Origin: Ruminococcaceae bacterium YAD3003
GTDB lineage: Bacteria; Bacillota; Clostridia; Saccharofermentanales; Saccharofermentanaceae
DNA length: 64,000 bases
Direction: 5' to 3'
Assembly (NCBI GenBank): GCA_900107185.1
Contig: FNPA01000001.1
Span: 62,001-126,000, forward strand
Shown here: in pieces, positions 25,106-33,444 of the stretch
How the letters are laid out: each line of letters begins with the position of its first letter
Numbering within the stretch: position 1 is the first letter of the stretch
The notes under the pieces: generated by a model
Told to the model about the DNA's origin: nothing
What the model saw: the letters and a program-made list of their open reading frames with translations, nothing else
Database searches by the model: none
Program-made: the position numbers and the translations under genes

Positions 25106-26419
25106 TTACCCCTTTACACCTATCGAAAACTTTTTCCTGCTCTTTTGTGAAGCATCTTCTGCCTTTTGATCTTCAGAATTACGCTTGGTTATAACCTCGT
25201 TATATTTATTCATAACAAAGTCAACCGACCGCTTTGTTCCTTCACCGATATGTTCCCATGTCTCGGCACGCGCTTTATCTCGGCCTTCCGCAAATGATGA
25301 ATCCTCTATGCATTTATCGATCAGAGTCTTTATCTCATCTACATTATCTTCAGTGAGCTTAAGACCCAGATCAGGAAGGATCTTCAGCGTCCAGGGGGTC
25401 TCATCCAGCCAGCTGGCATCATAAAGCTCCAGATCGATATCCGTCTCTGTATAGATGAGCGGCTTATCAAAGATCAAAGCATAATCGAATATAACGCCCG
25501 AAAAATCTGAAATCAGAATATCTGACTGTCTTAATACTTCGAAATTATCATTGTCTCTGTTCCAGGAAAAAGTTGGACTGTCCTGATACTTGGACATAAG
25601 ACGGTCCATCAGTTCTTTCTCTGCCGTAAAAGACTGGGGGTGAGGTCTCACGATTATCTTATAGCCGGTAGATATGAGAGCATCTATAACCTTATCCCCA
25701 AAACGAGTCAGCAAACCGTTCTCACCCCATGTAGGAGCGAGCAGAACGGTTCTCTCATGTTCAGCGGGTTTGCCGGCAGTCTCAAGACGCTTCTTCATTT
25801 CATCCATGAAAGGAAGACCGCAGATCTCAATATCCTTAGGCTCAAACCCGCGCAATTTCTCCAGCTGTCTTGCCTGCTGCACCTGATAATCGCCGGATAA
25901 GATAAGGGCATCATAATGGTCGAGTGCAAACATGCGGTACATGGTTATATCATTGGGATTGTGTGAGATATAGATATAACAGTCTGTATTTGGGGAACGC
26001 TTCCACTGGAAAACATCAAGGTTTGGCGTCGTTGACAGAACCACGCTCGCATTCAAAAGATTAAGTCTGGTAAACGCTCTGTTTCCCTCACCGAGGAATT
26101 CACCTGTGATATATTCATACTTCTTATCGAAGATGGGATCGTCCTTTGAACATGTGTAATAAACCACCTTCTGATGTCTTTTCTCAAATTCATCAAGAAG
26201 TGGTTCAAACACATTCCAATATCTCTTGTGGTCTGTGAAAACTACAATAGGTATCTTTTTGCCGTTTGCTTTAACTGCTTTTCCGCCACCGGCTGAAAAC
26301 TTAAGTTTCATCAACAGTGCACGCAGTGAGAATACCACCACGCTCAGAATACCAAACAGCACAGTAAACAGCATTCCGCCCGTGCCGGGATCTATGTACA
26401 ATTGGCACATTGAATACAC
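25106..26419 (-). CDS. CDP-glycerol:polyglycerol glycerophosphotransferase family protein (copy 1)
   Basis: A 437-residue TagF/TagB-type glycosyltransferase-B enzyme. An N-terminal membrane helix (about residues 14-37, after YIDPGTGG) anchors it. The catalytic part shows TTPNLDVFQWKRS, a CGLPFMDEMKKR turn, TVLLAPTWGENG, IVRPHPQSF and the nucleotide-site motif SDILISDFSGVIFDYAL. The family makes teichoic acid or related glycerol-phosphate chains from CDP-glycerol on the inner face of the membrane. The start is GTG at 26417-26419: the paralog at 47509 has its ATG at the same aligned place. No CDP-glycerol synthesis gene is in the window. The gap to the ACT gene upstream is only 28 bases. Confidence 0.88.
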   Translation of the reverse strand: MYSMCQLYIDPGTGGMLFTVLFGILSVVVFSLRALLMKLKFSAGGGKAVKANGKKIPIVVFTDHKRYWNVFEPLLDEFEKRHQKVVYYTCSKDDPIFDKKYEYITGEFLGEGNRAFTRLNLLNASVVLSTTPNLDVFQWKRSPNTDCYIYISHNPNDITMYRMFALDHYDALILSGDYQVQQARQLEKLRGFEPKDIEICGLPFMDEMKKRLETAGKPAEHERTVLLAPTWGENGLLTRFGDKVIDALISTGYKIIVRPHPQSFTAEKELMDRLMSKYQDSPTFSWNRDNDNFEVLRQSDILISDFSGVIFDYALIFDKPLIYTETDIDLELYDASWLDETPWTLKILPDLGLKLTEDNVDEIKTLIDKCIEDSSFAEGRDKARAETWEHIGEGTKRSVDFVMNKYNEVITKRNSEDQKAEDASQKSRKKFSIGVKG

Positions 26420-26447
26420 TTATGTAATTCTTTCCGACAGAATATTA

Positions 26448-26870
26448 TTACTGCAGGTCTTCCATACCGAGAGTCTTAACGTCAGCAGCTTTGATAATTG
26501 CCTCAGCCTTGGCGTTATCGTCAGTCTTGATGGCAATAGGAGCACCTTCACCATCGATAGACAAACCGTAGATGTAGCTGATGTTAATGCCGGCAGCGTG
26601 GATCATGCCTACAACCTTTGCGAGGCTTCCGACTGCATCAGGAACGACAACAGCGATTACATCATCGATACGTGCAGCAAATCCTGCATCCTTCAGAATC
26701 TGCTTAGCTTTATCGGGCTCTTTTGAAAGGAGACGGAGAACACCGTATTCCATAGTATCTGCAAGGCTTGCTGAGAGAATATCGATACCGCCCTGAGCGA
26801 GGATCTTTAATACCTCATCAAGTCTGCCTTCAGTGTTTTCCAAAAAAACTGAAATCTGCTTTACGAACAT
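26448..26870 (-). CDS. Tandem ACT-domain protein
   Basis: A 140-residue protein made of two ACT domains (about residues 1-70 and 70-140): FVKQISVFLENTEGRLDEVLKIL and VVVPDAVGSLAKVVGMIHAAG. ACT domains bind amino acids or similar small ligands and regulate enzymes. This stand-alone double-ACT type very often follows paaK in anaerobes with indolepyruvate oxidoreductase, as here (17 bases after paaK). It is likely a sensor for aromatic amino acids or their products, an inference from context. It is the last gene of the ior-paa operon unless transcription runs on into 26419. Confidence 0.9.
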   Translation of the reverse strand: MFVKQISVFLENTEGRLDEVLKILAQGGIDILSASLADTMEYGVLRLLSKEPDKAKQILKDAGFAARIDDVIAVVVPDAVGSLAKVVGMIHAAGINISYIYGLSIDGEGAPIAIKTDDNAKAEAIIKAADVKTLGMEDLQ

Positions 26871-26887
26871 AGTGTCACCTCCTGAAA

Positions 26888-28189
26888 TTATTGATAAAGC
26901 TTACGCTTGTCTGTAACGTGCTTGCTCTTGCCGTCGAAGTGCTCGAGACCGTTAGGTTCAACGAGCTTAACCTTTGCGTTAAGGCCAATAGCCATCTTGA
27001 GCTTGTCATGTACTGTCTTTGAGAGTTTCTCCAATGATTTGATCTCATCTGTAAAGAAGTTCTCAGCAACTTCAACCTGTACTTCGAGAGTATCTGTGTT
27101 ATCAACACGGTCTACTACGAGCATGTAGTGAGGTGTAGTACCTTCTACTGTAAGGAGAGCTGCCTCTACCTGTGAAGGGAATACGTTTACGCCGCGGATG
27201 ATGAGCATGTCGTCAGATCTTCCTCTGAAGCGCTGGATTCTTGCCATTGTACGTCCACACTCGCACTTATCATATTCGATAGAAGTTAAGTCCTTAGTTC
27301 TGTAACGGATGAGAGGCATACCTTCCTTAGTGAGGTTGGTGATTACGAGCTCACCGTCAGATCCCTTAGGAAGCTGCTTCAATGTAGAAGGATCGATAAT
27401 CTCAGGGAGGAAATGATCTTCCCAGATATGGAGACCCTTATGGTATTCGCAGTCGCAGGCAACACCGGGGCCCATCATCTCTGTAAGTCCGTAAATATCG
27501 AATGCCTTGATGTGGAGTCTTGCTTCCATCTGGTCACGCATCTCATCTGTCCAGGGCTCAGCACCGCAGATAGCGGACTTGAGCTTGATCTTGTCTACGA
27601 GACCTGCCTTCTCGAGATCCTCAGCCACGTGGAGGAGATAAGAAGGTGTGCATGCGATTGAAGTAACATCGCAGTCGATCATCATGTCGATGAGCTTCTG
27701 TGTATTACCTGTAGACATAGGGAGAACCATTGCTCCGAGATATTCAGCACCATAGTGGGCACCGAGACCGCCTGTGAAGAGGCCGTATCCGTAACCTACC
27801 TGGATGATGTCATCCTTTGTGATTCCTGCCATTGAGAGACATCTTGCAACGCACTCTGCCCAGATATCGATGTCGCGTCTTGTATAAACAGCGATCTTCG
27901 GTTTGCCTGTTGTACCTGAGGATGCGTGAACACGGACCAGTTCTGATCTGGGCGCAGCGGCCAAACCAAAGGGGTATGTGTCTCTTAAATCCTGATAAGT
28001 TGTGTAAGGCAGTTTATCGAGGTCTTCTATACCCTTGATATCACCGGGTTCGAGGCCCGCTGCCTGCATTTTCTTGCGGTAATACTCAACGTTGTGATAT
28101 ACGCGGTTTACCTGCTTAACGAGTCTAGCGCTCTGCAGTGCTTCGAGCTCGTCACGTGACATGCACTCCTTTGCTTCATTCCAAATCAT
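26888..28189 (-). CDS. paaK: Phenylacetate-CoA ligase (AMP-forming)
   Basis: A 433-residue enzyme, the usual PaaK length. The ATP/AMP motif is HASSGTTGKPKIAVYT (about residue 90), then GYGYGLFTGGLGAHYGAE and IYGLTEMMGPGVACDC, both typical of PaaK. The C-terminal part has RSDDMLIIRGVNVFPSQVE. It joins aryl-acetates to CoA with ATP. In anaerobes that oxidise aromatic amino acids with indolepyruvate:ferredoxin oxidoreductase, the ligase links aryl-acetate and aryl-acetyl-CoA; run backwards it could save ATP. Operon order is iorA, iorB, thioesterase, paaK, ACT protein. The ATG has AAGGAGG about 9 bases upstream. Confidence 0.94.
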   Translation of the reverse strand: MIWNEAKECMSRDELEALQSARLVKQVNRVYHNVEYYRKKMQAAGLEPGDIKGIEDLDKLPYTTYQDLRDTYPFGLAAAPRSELVRVHASSGTTGKPKIAVYTRRDIDIWAECVARCLSMAGITKDDIIQVGYGYGLFTGGLGAHYGAEYLGAMVLPMSTGNTQKLIDMMIDCDVTSIACTPSYLLHVAEDLEKAGLVDKIKLKSAICGAEPWTDEMRDQMEARLHIKAFDIYGLTEMMGPGVACDCEYHKGLHIWEDHFLPEIIDPSTLKQLPKGSDGELVITNLTKEGMPLIRYRTKDLTSIEYDKCECGRTMARIQRFRGRSDDMLIIRGVNVFPSQVEAALLTVEGTTPHYMLVVDRVDNTDTLEVQVEVAENFFTDEIKSLEKLSKTVHDKLKMAIGLNAKVKLVEPNGLEHFDGKSKHVTDKRKLYQ

Positions 28190-28209
28190 AAACTGCCTCC
28201 TTAGGCGGG

Positions 28210-28623
28210 TTATTTTCGAGCGGTCTTAAAACCGTTGACGATAATTAGAGCGAGTTCTTTGCCTTCCTTATCGAAAGCCTTTACCTCGTATAAACAGATG
28301 AATCTTCCGTCCTTGACAATATCAGCAGTGCAGGTTACCTTACCGCCGTGCCAGGATCTTAAAAAATTCATCTGCGTAGCCTGTGTGACCGTGACGGTAT
28401 CAGAATCGAGCTCACAGTTTTCTGCGACAGCAAAGGCGAAATCAGCCATTGTGTAATAGACTGCGCCCATGAGGCCGCCAACGGCATTAAGATGTCTGCC
28501 ATCTGGCTCAAGAGATACGACACTGTGTCCCTTCTCAGCTTTTTCTATAACTATTCCGGTAGCTTCCGTGGCGTATTTGTCGCCCTCGAAAAACTTTCTT
28601 ATTTCTTCCAGACTGTTAGCCAT
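28210..28623 (-). CDS. PaaI-type hotdog-fold thioesterase
   Basis: A 137-residue hotdog protein. The core GHSVVSLEPDGRHLNAVGGLMGAVYYTMADFAFAVAEN carries the PaaI signature: an Asn (HLN) and an Asp in MADFAF placed as in PaaI-type thioesterases. It should hydrolyse aryl-acetyl-CoA or other acyl-CoA thioesters and so free CoA. It lies between iorB (9 bases away) and paaK (20 bases away), opposite in action to the ligase; together they set the level of aryl-acetyl-CoA. This role is inferred from context. Confidence 0.9.
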   Translation of the reverse strand: MANSLEEIRKFFEGDKYATEATGIVIEKAEKGHSVVSLEPDGRHLNAVGGLMGAVYYTMADFAFAVAENCELDSDTVTVTQATQMNFLRSWHGGKVTCTADIVKDGRFICLYEVKAFDKEGKELALIIVNGFKTARK

Positions 28624-28632
28624 CAGGTCTCC

Positions 28633-29208
28633 TTATTCTGCAGCAAGGCCCATCTCAAAAGCCTTCATGTTGAGATCAAGGAATTTTGCAGGAACAGAAG
28701 CTTCAACAGCCTTGATCCACTCTTCCTTGCTGATCTCAGAAATATATTTTGAGAAGACACCCATGAGAACGATATTTGTTGCCTTTGATGAACCGGCCTG
28801 CTCAGCGATAGTGAGAGCATCAATAGCATCAACCTTTGCGCCGGCTGCTTCCATCTTCTCAATGAGTTCTGACGGATACTCTGCTGTGCCTGCGATTACG
28901 GGCATAGGATCGATCTGCTGTGAGTTAGTAACGATCTGTCCGCCGGGTTTTAAGAACTGAACATATCTTGCAGCTTCCAGGAGCTCGAAAGAAATGATGT
29001 AGTCAGCCTCACCCTTGTCGATGATGGGTGAATTTACCTTATCGCCGAACTTAACATAAGTAACTACGCTTCCGCCTCTCTGGCTCATTCCGTGAACCTC
29101 GGAAACCTTTACATCATAGCCCTTGTCCATAGCGGCTCTGCCCAATAATTTACTTGCGAGGAGGGAACCCTGTCCGCCAACGCCTACTATCATTATGCTT
29201 GTTACCAT
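28633..29208 (-). CDS. iorB: Indolepyruvate:ferredoxin oxidoreductase, beta subunit
   Basis: A 191-residue protein of the pyruvate/ketoisovalerate oxidoreductase gamma family. The start MVTSIMIVGVGGQGSLLASKLLG and EVHGMSQRGGSVVTYVKFG are the family motifs. It pairs with IorA to oxidise aryl-pyruvates (from Trp, Phe, Tyr) with CoA and ferredoxin, giving aryl-acetyl-CoA, CO2 and reduced ferredoxin in the cytoplasm. The start overlaps the end of iorA by 7 bases, so translation is coupled. Confidence 0.94.
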   Translation of the reverse strand: MVTSIMIVGVGGQGSLLASKLLGRAAMDKGYDVKVSEVHGMSQRGGSVVTYVKFGDKVNSPIIDKGEADYIISFELLEAARYVQFLKPGGQIVTNSQQIDPMPVIAGTAEYPSELIEKMEAAGAKVDAIDALTIAEQAGSSKATNIVLMGVFSKYISEISKEEWIKAVEASVPAKFLDLNMKAFEMGLAAE

Positions 29209-30956
29209 GTGATTGCCTCCCCTGCCAATGTCTCGAAAGCGCCGAACTTACAGAGCTCGCTGCATACCTTACAGCCGAAGCACTGTGTTGTATCGACATG
29301 AGCGTGTCCGTCCTTGAAGGAAATTGCAGGGCATCCTAACTTCATGCATGCCTTGCATGACTTACACTTGTCGGGGTTAACCTGGATAGGCTCACCGCGC
29401 TTAACCTTCTTAAGAAGTGCACAAGGTCTTCTGGAGATAATTACTGAAGGCTCCTCTGCAGCGAGTTCTTCCTTAACTGCTGCTTCAGCCTCAGCGAGGT
29501 TATAAGGATCAACTACTCTTACTCTGTTGATGCCCATTGCACGAACGAGAGCTTCGAGATCGATCTTACCTGCCGGGTCGCCACGGAGATTGAATCCTGT
29601 TGTAGGATTCTGCTGGTGACCTGTCATACCTGTGATTGAGTTATCAAGGATGATGACAGTGGAATTTGTCTGGTTGTATGCGATATTTGCAAGACCTGTC
29701 ATGCCTGAATGCATGAATGTCGAGTCACCAATAACGGCAACTGTCTTCTTCTCGGCATCAGCGCCCAGAGCCTTGTTGAAGCCGTGGAGGGAACTGATGG
29801 ATGCACCCATACACTCTGTTGTATCGATAGCGCAGAGCGGAGGTGTAGCACCTAATGTGTAGCATCCGATATCGCCCATAACTGTAAGCTTGAGCTTAGA
29901 AAGAACATAGAACATGCCTCTGTGAGGGCAGCCTGCGCACATTGCCGGCGGTCTTCCGGGGAGTCCTTCAATAGGCTTGCATGCGGGCTTTTCAGGGAGT
30001 CCCAACTTAGTAGCGATGAGGCCCTGTGAGAACTCGTCGATAAGAGGGAAAATATCCTTGCCTGTAACCTCAAGACCCAAAGTCTTGCAGTGTGTCTCAA
30101 TGATGGGATCGAGTTCTTCTACCACAACGAGCTTATCTACCTTGGCAGCGAAGTCCTTGATCTTCTTCTCGGGAAGCGGATTGATAAGGCCGATCTTCAA
30201 TACCGGATACTTATCTCCGAAAACTTCCTTAACGTACTGATATGAAGTTGAAGATGTGATGATACCCATAGAAGTATCAGAACCCTCTTCAACACGGTTA
30301 AGATGAGATTCTTCAGCGAAAGCTACGAGCTTTCTTGTTCTCTCCTCAACGATGGGATGACGTCTCTTTGCATTAGCAGGTACCATAACGTACTTAGCTG
30401 CATCCTTTACGTAAGGCTTAACGGGAATCTCTGCTCTCTCTCCTGTCTCAACTACAGACTGTGAGTGAGCAACTCTAGTGCACATTTTGATGAGAACAGG
30501 TGTATCAAACTGCTCGGAAATGTCGTAAGCCTCAATAACGAAATCCTTTGCTTCCTGGGAATCAGCGGGTTCCAACATAGGCATCTTTGCAGCGATTGCA
30601 TAGTGTCTTGAATCCTGCTCATTCTGTGAAGAGTGCATTCCGGGATCGTCTGCAACAAGGATTACCATACCGGCATTAACACCTGTGTAGCTCATTGTGA
30701 AGAGCGGGTCAGCAGCAACGTTGAGTCCTACGTGCTTCATAGCGCAGTAAGATCTCTTACCTGCACGGCTGGCACCGAACGCGGTCTCCATGGCAACCTT
30801 CTCGTTAGGTGCCCATTCGCAGTAGATCTCTTCGAACTTGGCAGCTTCTTCAGTTGTCTCTGTACTGGGAGTGCCGGGGTACGAACTTGCGACTGCTACG
30901 CCGGCCTCATAAAGACCTCTTGCAACAGCCTTGTTTCCAAGCATTAGTTCTTTCAT
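29202..30956 (-). CDS. iorA: Indolepyruvate:ferredoxin oxidoreductase, alpha subunit
   Basis: A 584-residue protein of usual length. The N-terminal part is KELMLGNKAVARGLYEAGV and SSYPGTPSTE, a pyrimidine-binding domain. The thiamine diphosphate site follows (GDIGCYTLG, then a D/N region IIILDNSITGMTGHQQNP). The C-terminal 60 residues are a two-cluster ferredoxin domain: CKSCKACMKLGCP and CFGCKVCSELC. With IorB it oxidises aryl-pyruvates and reduces ferredoxin. It is the first gene of a five-gene operon. AGGAG lies 8 bases before the ATG, and a promoter is at 31003. Presence of this operon indicates fermentation of aromatic amino acids in an anaerobe. Confidence 0.95.
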   Translation of the reverse strand: MKELMLGNKAVARGLYEAGVAVASSYPGTPSTETTEEAAKFEEIYCEWAPNEKVAMETAFGASRAGKRSYCAMKHVGLNVAADPLFTMSYTGVNAGMVILVADDPGMHSSQNEQDSRHYAIAAKMPMLEPADSQEAKDFVIEAYDISEQFDTPVLIKMCTRVAHSQSVVETGERAEIPVKPYVKDAAKYVMVPANAKRRHPIVEERTRKLVAFAEESHLNRVEEGSDTSMGIITSSTSYQYVKEVFGDKYPVLKIGLINPLPEKKIKDFAAKVDKLVVVEELDPIIETHCKTLGLEVTGKDIFPLIDEFSQGLIATKLGLPEKPACKPIEGLPGRPPAMCAGCPHRGMFYVLSKLKLTVMGDIGCYTLGATPPLCAIDTTECMGASISSLHGFNKALGADAEKKTVAVIGDSTFMHSGMTGLANIAYNQTNSTVIILDNSITGMTGHQQNPTTGFNLRGDPAGKIDLEALVRAMGINRVRVVDPYNLAEAEAAVKEELAAEEPSVIISRRPCALLKKVKRGEPIQVNPDKCKSCKACMKLGCPAISFKDGHAHVDTTQCFGCKVCSELCKFGAFETLAGEAITW

Positions 30957-31002
30957 GATTTCATCTCCTAGGATATGAGTTTATACATAAATCAATTTGT
31001 TA

Positions 31003-31031
31003 ATTATACGACAAAAACGCCTGCCTTTAAA
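31003..31031 (-). promoter_or_regulatory. Probable promoter of the iorA operon
   Basis: On the minus strand: TTTAAA (plus 31026-31031), 17-base spacer, TATAAT (plus 31003-31008), about 46 bases before the iorA start. The -35 box is weak. Confidence 0.6.
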
Positions 31032-31072
31032 TAATAAAAATATAGGGCGGCTATATCGGATAACAGAGATGC

Positions 31073-32077
31073 TCAGGCATCTGTAAAAACAATATTCTCA
31101 ACTTCAACCGTCGGTCCGAACTGGTTGGAATACTTGTAATCAGTTGCTGTACAAATCGGGAGATTTACAGAGGAATTTGATCTGGCATGGTAAGCCAGTG
31201 ATGCATCAGGGACATTAAAGAACGGATAGATAGGGCTGCCGTATGTTTCGCTGGCAGTATCGTCCCAGAGGCAGTCTACGTTATAGTACTGTCCTTCAAT
31301 AAGGATCATGTTCCATGAATGGCTTCCCGAATCGTCAGTGGCACCAACGACCTGACCGGATAAACCTTCGGTCCTTCCCATGACACAGTAACAGGTAGCT
31401 CCCAGTTTCTGCATGATGTACTGGAAACTTCTCGTATATCCTGCGCATACGGATTTGTGAAGGATCAGGGCCGAATAAGCACTCTGGTGGTACGGAGCAT
31501 TTGTATCGTATTCCGTATTCTCGCAAATATAATCGTGTACGAAGAGTTCCCTCTCAACCAATGTCGGATATGTCATGGCCTGGGCAACAACTGAATTCAC
31601 GGCTGCATCGAACTCTGCTCTTGCGGCTGCCAGTTTCTCGGGCGTATCAGCAAAATCGAAGAAATTAAAAGTCAATTCACGGATATATCCGTTTGAGGGA
31701 TCGTAAGTATAGCCATATGTGTTATCGAGCCAGAATAATTCCGGATGATCACATAAGATGGCATCAATTGCTTTGGTGAGCTGGTCAGCGTTAACTTCGA
31801 TTCTCATCTCAAATTTCTGATTGCCGGCGGACAATTCTTCGTATACCTGCGAGTAAGCATTCTTACAGGTTCCGTCGAGCATTGCGAAATAAGGGTTTTT
31901 GACCGCATCAAATTCTATTCTGACATATGGTTTGGCAGTAGTCGGTATGGTCTCAACTGTTGAATCCGGAGCTGTTGTTTCGAGATCAAAACCTCCGCTG
32001 CCAAGACACCCTGACATGGACAAAGCCATTGTCATTACTGCAATAAATGAAACCAGCTTGATAAAAACTCTTTTCAT
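31073..32077 (-). CDS. Transglutaminase-like domain lipoprotein
   Basis: A 334-residue secreted protein. The ATG at 32075-32077 is chosen because GAAGGG lies just upstream; the longer frame begins with TTG. The signal peptide ends in a lipobox (ALSMSGC, about residue 24). The C-terminal half is a transglutaminase/protease-like domain with the expected triad: Cys in HKSVCAGYTRSF, His in GSHSWNMILIEG and Asp in YYNVDCLWDD. Such clostridial lipoproteins may act as peptidases or cross-linking enzymes at the cell surface; the substrate is unknown. The ribosome binding site overlaps a hairpin that looks like the terminator of the operon upstream. Confidence 0.88.
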   Translation of the reverse strand: MKRVFIKLVSFIAVMTMALSMSGCLGSGGFDLETTAPDSTVETIPTTAKPYVRIEFDAVKNPYFAMLDGTCKNAYSQVYEELSAGNQKFEMRIEVNADQLTKAIDAILCDHPELFWLDNTYGYTYDPSNGYIRELTFNFFDFADTPEKLAAARAEFDAAVNSVVAQAMTYPTLVERELFVHDYICENTEYDTNAPYHQSAYSALILHKSVCAGYTRSFQYIMQKLGATCYCVMGRTEGLSGQVVGATDDSGSHSWNMILIEGQYYNVDCLWDDTASETYGSPIYPFFNVPDASLAYHARSNSSVNLPICTATDYKYSNQFGPTVEVENIVFTDA

Positions 32078-32110
32078 AAAAATCCCTTCAGGCAATGAGT
32101 GCCTAAAGGG
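32078..32110 (-). terminator. Terminator hairpin overlapping the ribosome binding site of the next gene
   Basis: Minus strand: CCCTTTAGGCA, loop CTCAT, TGCCTGAAGGG, then ATTTTT (11-bp stem with one mismatch). It ends the operon that stops at 32149. The GAAGGG half also serves as the Shine-Dalgarno site of the lipoprotein at 32077, so folding would hide that site. Confidence 0.75.
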
Positions 32111-32148
32111 ATTATAAAGTAAAGAATCTAATTATTCTATCTCTGAAA

Positions 32149-33426
32149 TCAGGCTTTTAAGAGGAGTTGCTGTTCTCCGCTCTCTAAAAGTTCCTGCTCA
32201 TCCTCATCTTCCGGATCTTCAGGAGTTCCGGCCTTCTTTGCACGGAACTTAAGACCGAACATGGCGCCTCCGACAAGAATCAGAACAATTCCGAATCCGA
32301 TAATTACATAATCATAGAACAGTCTCTCTTCTGTCATCTGTGCGGCAGTCTCCCAATACGGGAATTCATAGCCTAATCTCTGTCTGTCAGTCTCTCCAAG
32401 GGGGAAGATAGTATCAAACACTCTGACTATTCCAAATCGTCCGGTATTGTTGACTACATATACCTGAGGATTGGTGATCGAATAAGAAGGCAATGCATTC
32501 TTGAAGTCCTCGACTGCTACGCCTTTTACGAGTTCAGGGAGCATCGCTTCGTAGCACTGGATGCCGTAATCGATATAACCGTTTCCGGTTGTTGAATAAT
32601 CAGCACCGCCTTCATCTGCATTTTTGGAATTATTCTTATAGAGTTTTTCCAAAGTGCCGAAATAAATGAATGCTCTGTTCTGCTGTTCGCCGGAAAGTTC
32701 CGCAACCTTTGTATTCTTCTCTTCAACTACTCCGATGATCGTAAACATCTGTCCGTTGATATCGATCCTGTTACCTACAACATCGTAAGAACGATAGAAT
32801 TTCCATGCGAGAACATCATTAATGACGATCTGGTTTGTATCGACAGGTGTCTCGGGCAGAAATCCCCCTGCCAGGAATCTGAACGGATGGAATGCCAGAT
32901 AATTTCCTCCGACTGCAACGAGCTGTGAGTCAGCAGAGGCAGTTATCTCTTCAAGGCCGTCCTTTACTTCCAGAGCATCGAGTTTGGCCATGACAGTTGA
33001 TGAATAACAGTCTTCCCATCCTCTGAGTTTGTCATCGTGAACTGTAGAACTCTTATTACCGCTTCCTGTACCTGTGGAAGAAGATGCCTGCAAAGACTGT
33101 CTGATCGTTGCTACATCTGCAAGGCGCAAAGATTTGCCGCCGTCAGCGCAGATAACAGGCGATGTATCACCTGATACTCTTATACCTCCGGCATAAACAG
33201 TCATATGTCTGAAAGAAGTATCCGAACCGCTCTGCCATGCCTCGGCCATATACTGGTCGGGTCTCGTATCGGTCAGGTAGTATGATCTGCCTATACCGAA
33301 TCCGATAAGGATCAGACCGATTAAGATTATCCAGAATGGAACGGCAAGGATGAGCTTTACGAAATTCTTCTTCGCATTCCCTGTCTCTTTATTCCAGAAT
33401 TCTTTTGTCTTTTCGATTAAACGCAT
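32149..33426 (-). CDS. MacB-like periplasmic-core membrane protein
   Basis: A 425-residue protein with one membrane helix near the N terminus (about residues 29-50) and one near the C terminus (about 375-395). The large loop between them resembles the MacB/FtsX extracellular core domain: FRFLAGGFLPETPVDTNQIVINDVLAWKFY, VGNRIDINGQMFTIIGVVEE. MacB proteins normally have four helices and a partner ATPase; here two helices are visible and no ATPase is nearby. It follows an HlyD-like adaptor gene by 18 bases and two sugar-type ABC permeases before that. The role is unknown; it may be the extracellular part of an unusual ABC complex. The C-terminal tail is acidic. Confidence 0.75.
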   Translation of the reverse strand: MRLIEKTKEFWNKETGNAKKNFVKLILAVPFWIILIGLILIGFGIGRSYYLTDTRPDQYMAEAWQSGSDTSFRHMTVYAGGIRVSGDTSPVICADGGKSLRLADVATIRQSLQASSSTGTGSGNKSSTVHDDKLRGWEDCYSSTVMAKLDALEVKDGLEEITASADSQLVAVGGNYLAFHPFRFLAGGFLPETPVDTNQIVINDVLAWKFYRSYDVVGNRIDINGQMFTIIGVVEEKNTKVAELSGEQQNRAFIYFGTLEKLYKNNSKNADEGGADYSTTGNGYIDYGIQCYEAMLPELVKGVAVEDFKNALPSYSITNPQVYVVNNTGRFGIVRVFDTIFPLGETDRQRLGYEFPYWETAAQMTEERLFYDYVIIGFGIVLILVGGAMFGLKFRAKKAGTPEDPEDEDEQELLESGEQQLLLKA

Positions 33427-33444
33427 TTTCTAATTCCTTACAGA

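Noticed and set aside
26420-26447. Terminator between the ACT-domain gene and the glycerophosphotransferase gene
   Set aside because: Only a weak 5-6 bp hairpin without a T run; the two units may be linked or separate, and the sequence does not decide.
26226-26726. 166-codon open frame on the plus strand
   Set aside because: Antisense to the glycerophosphotransferase and ACT-domain genes, both with clear family motifs.
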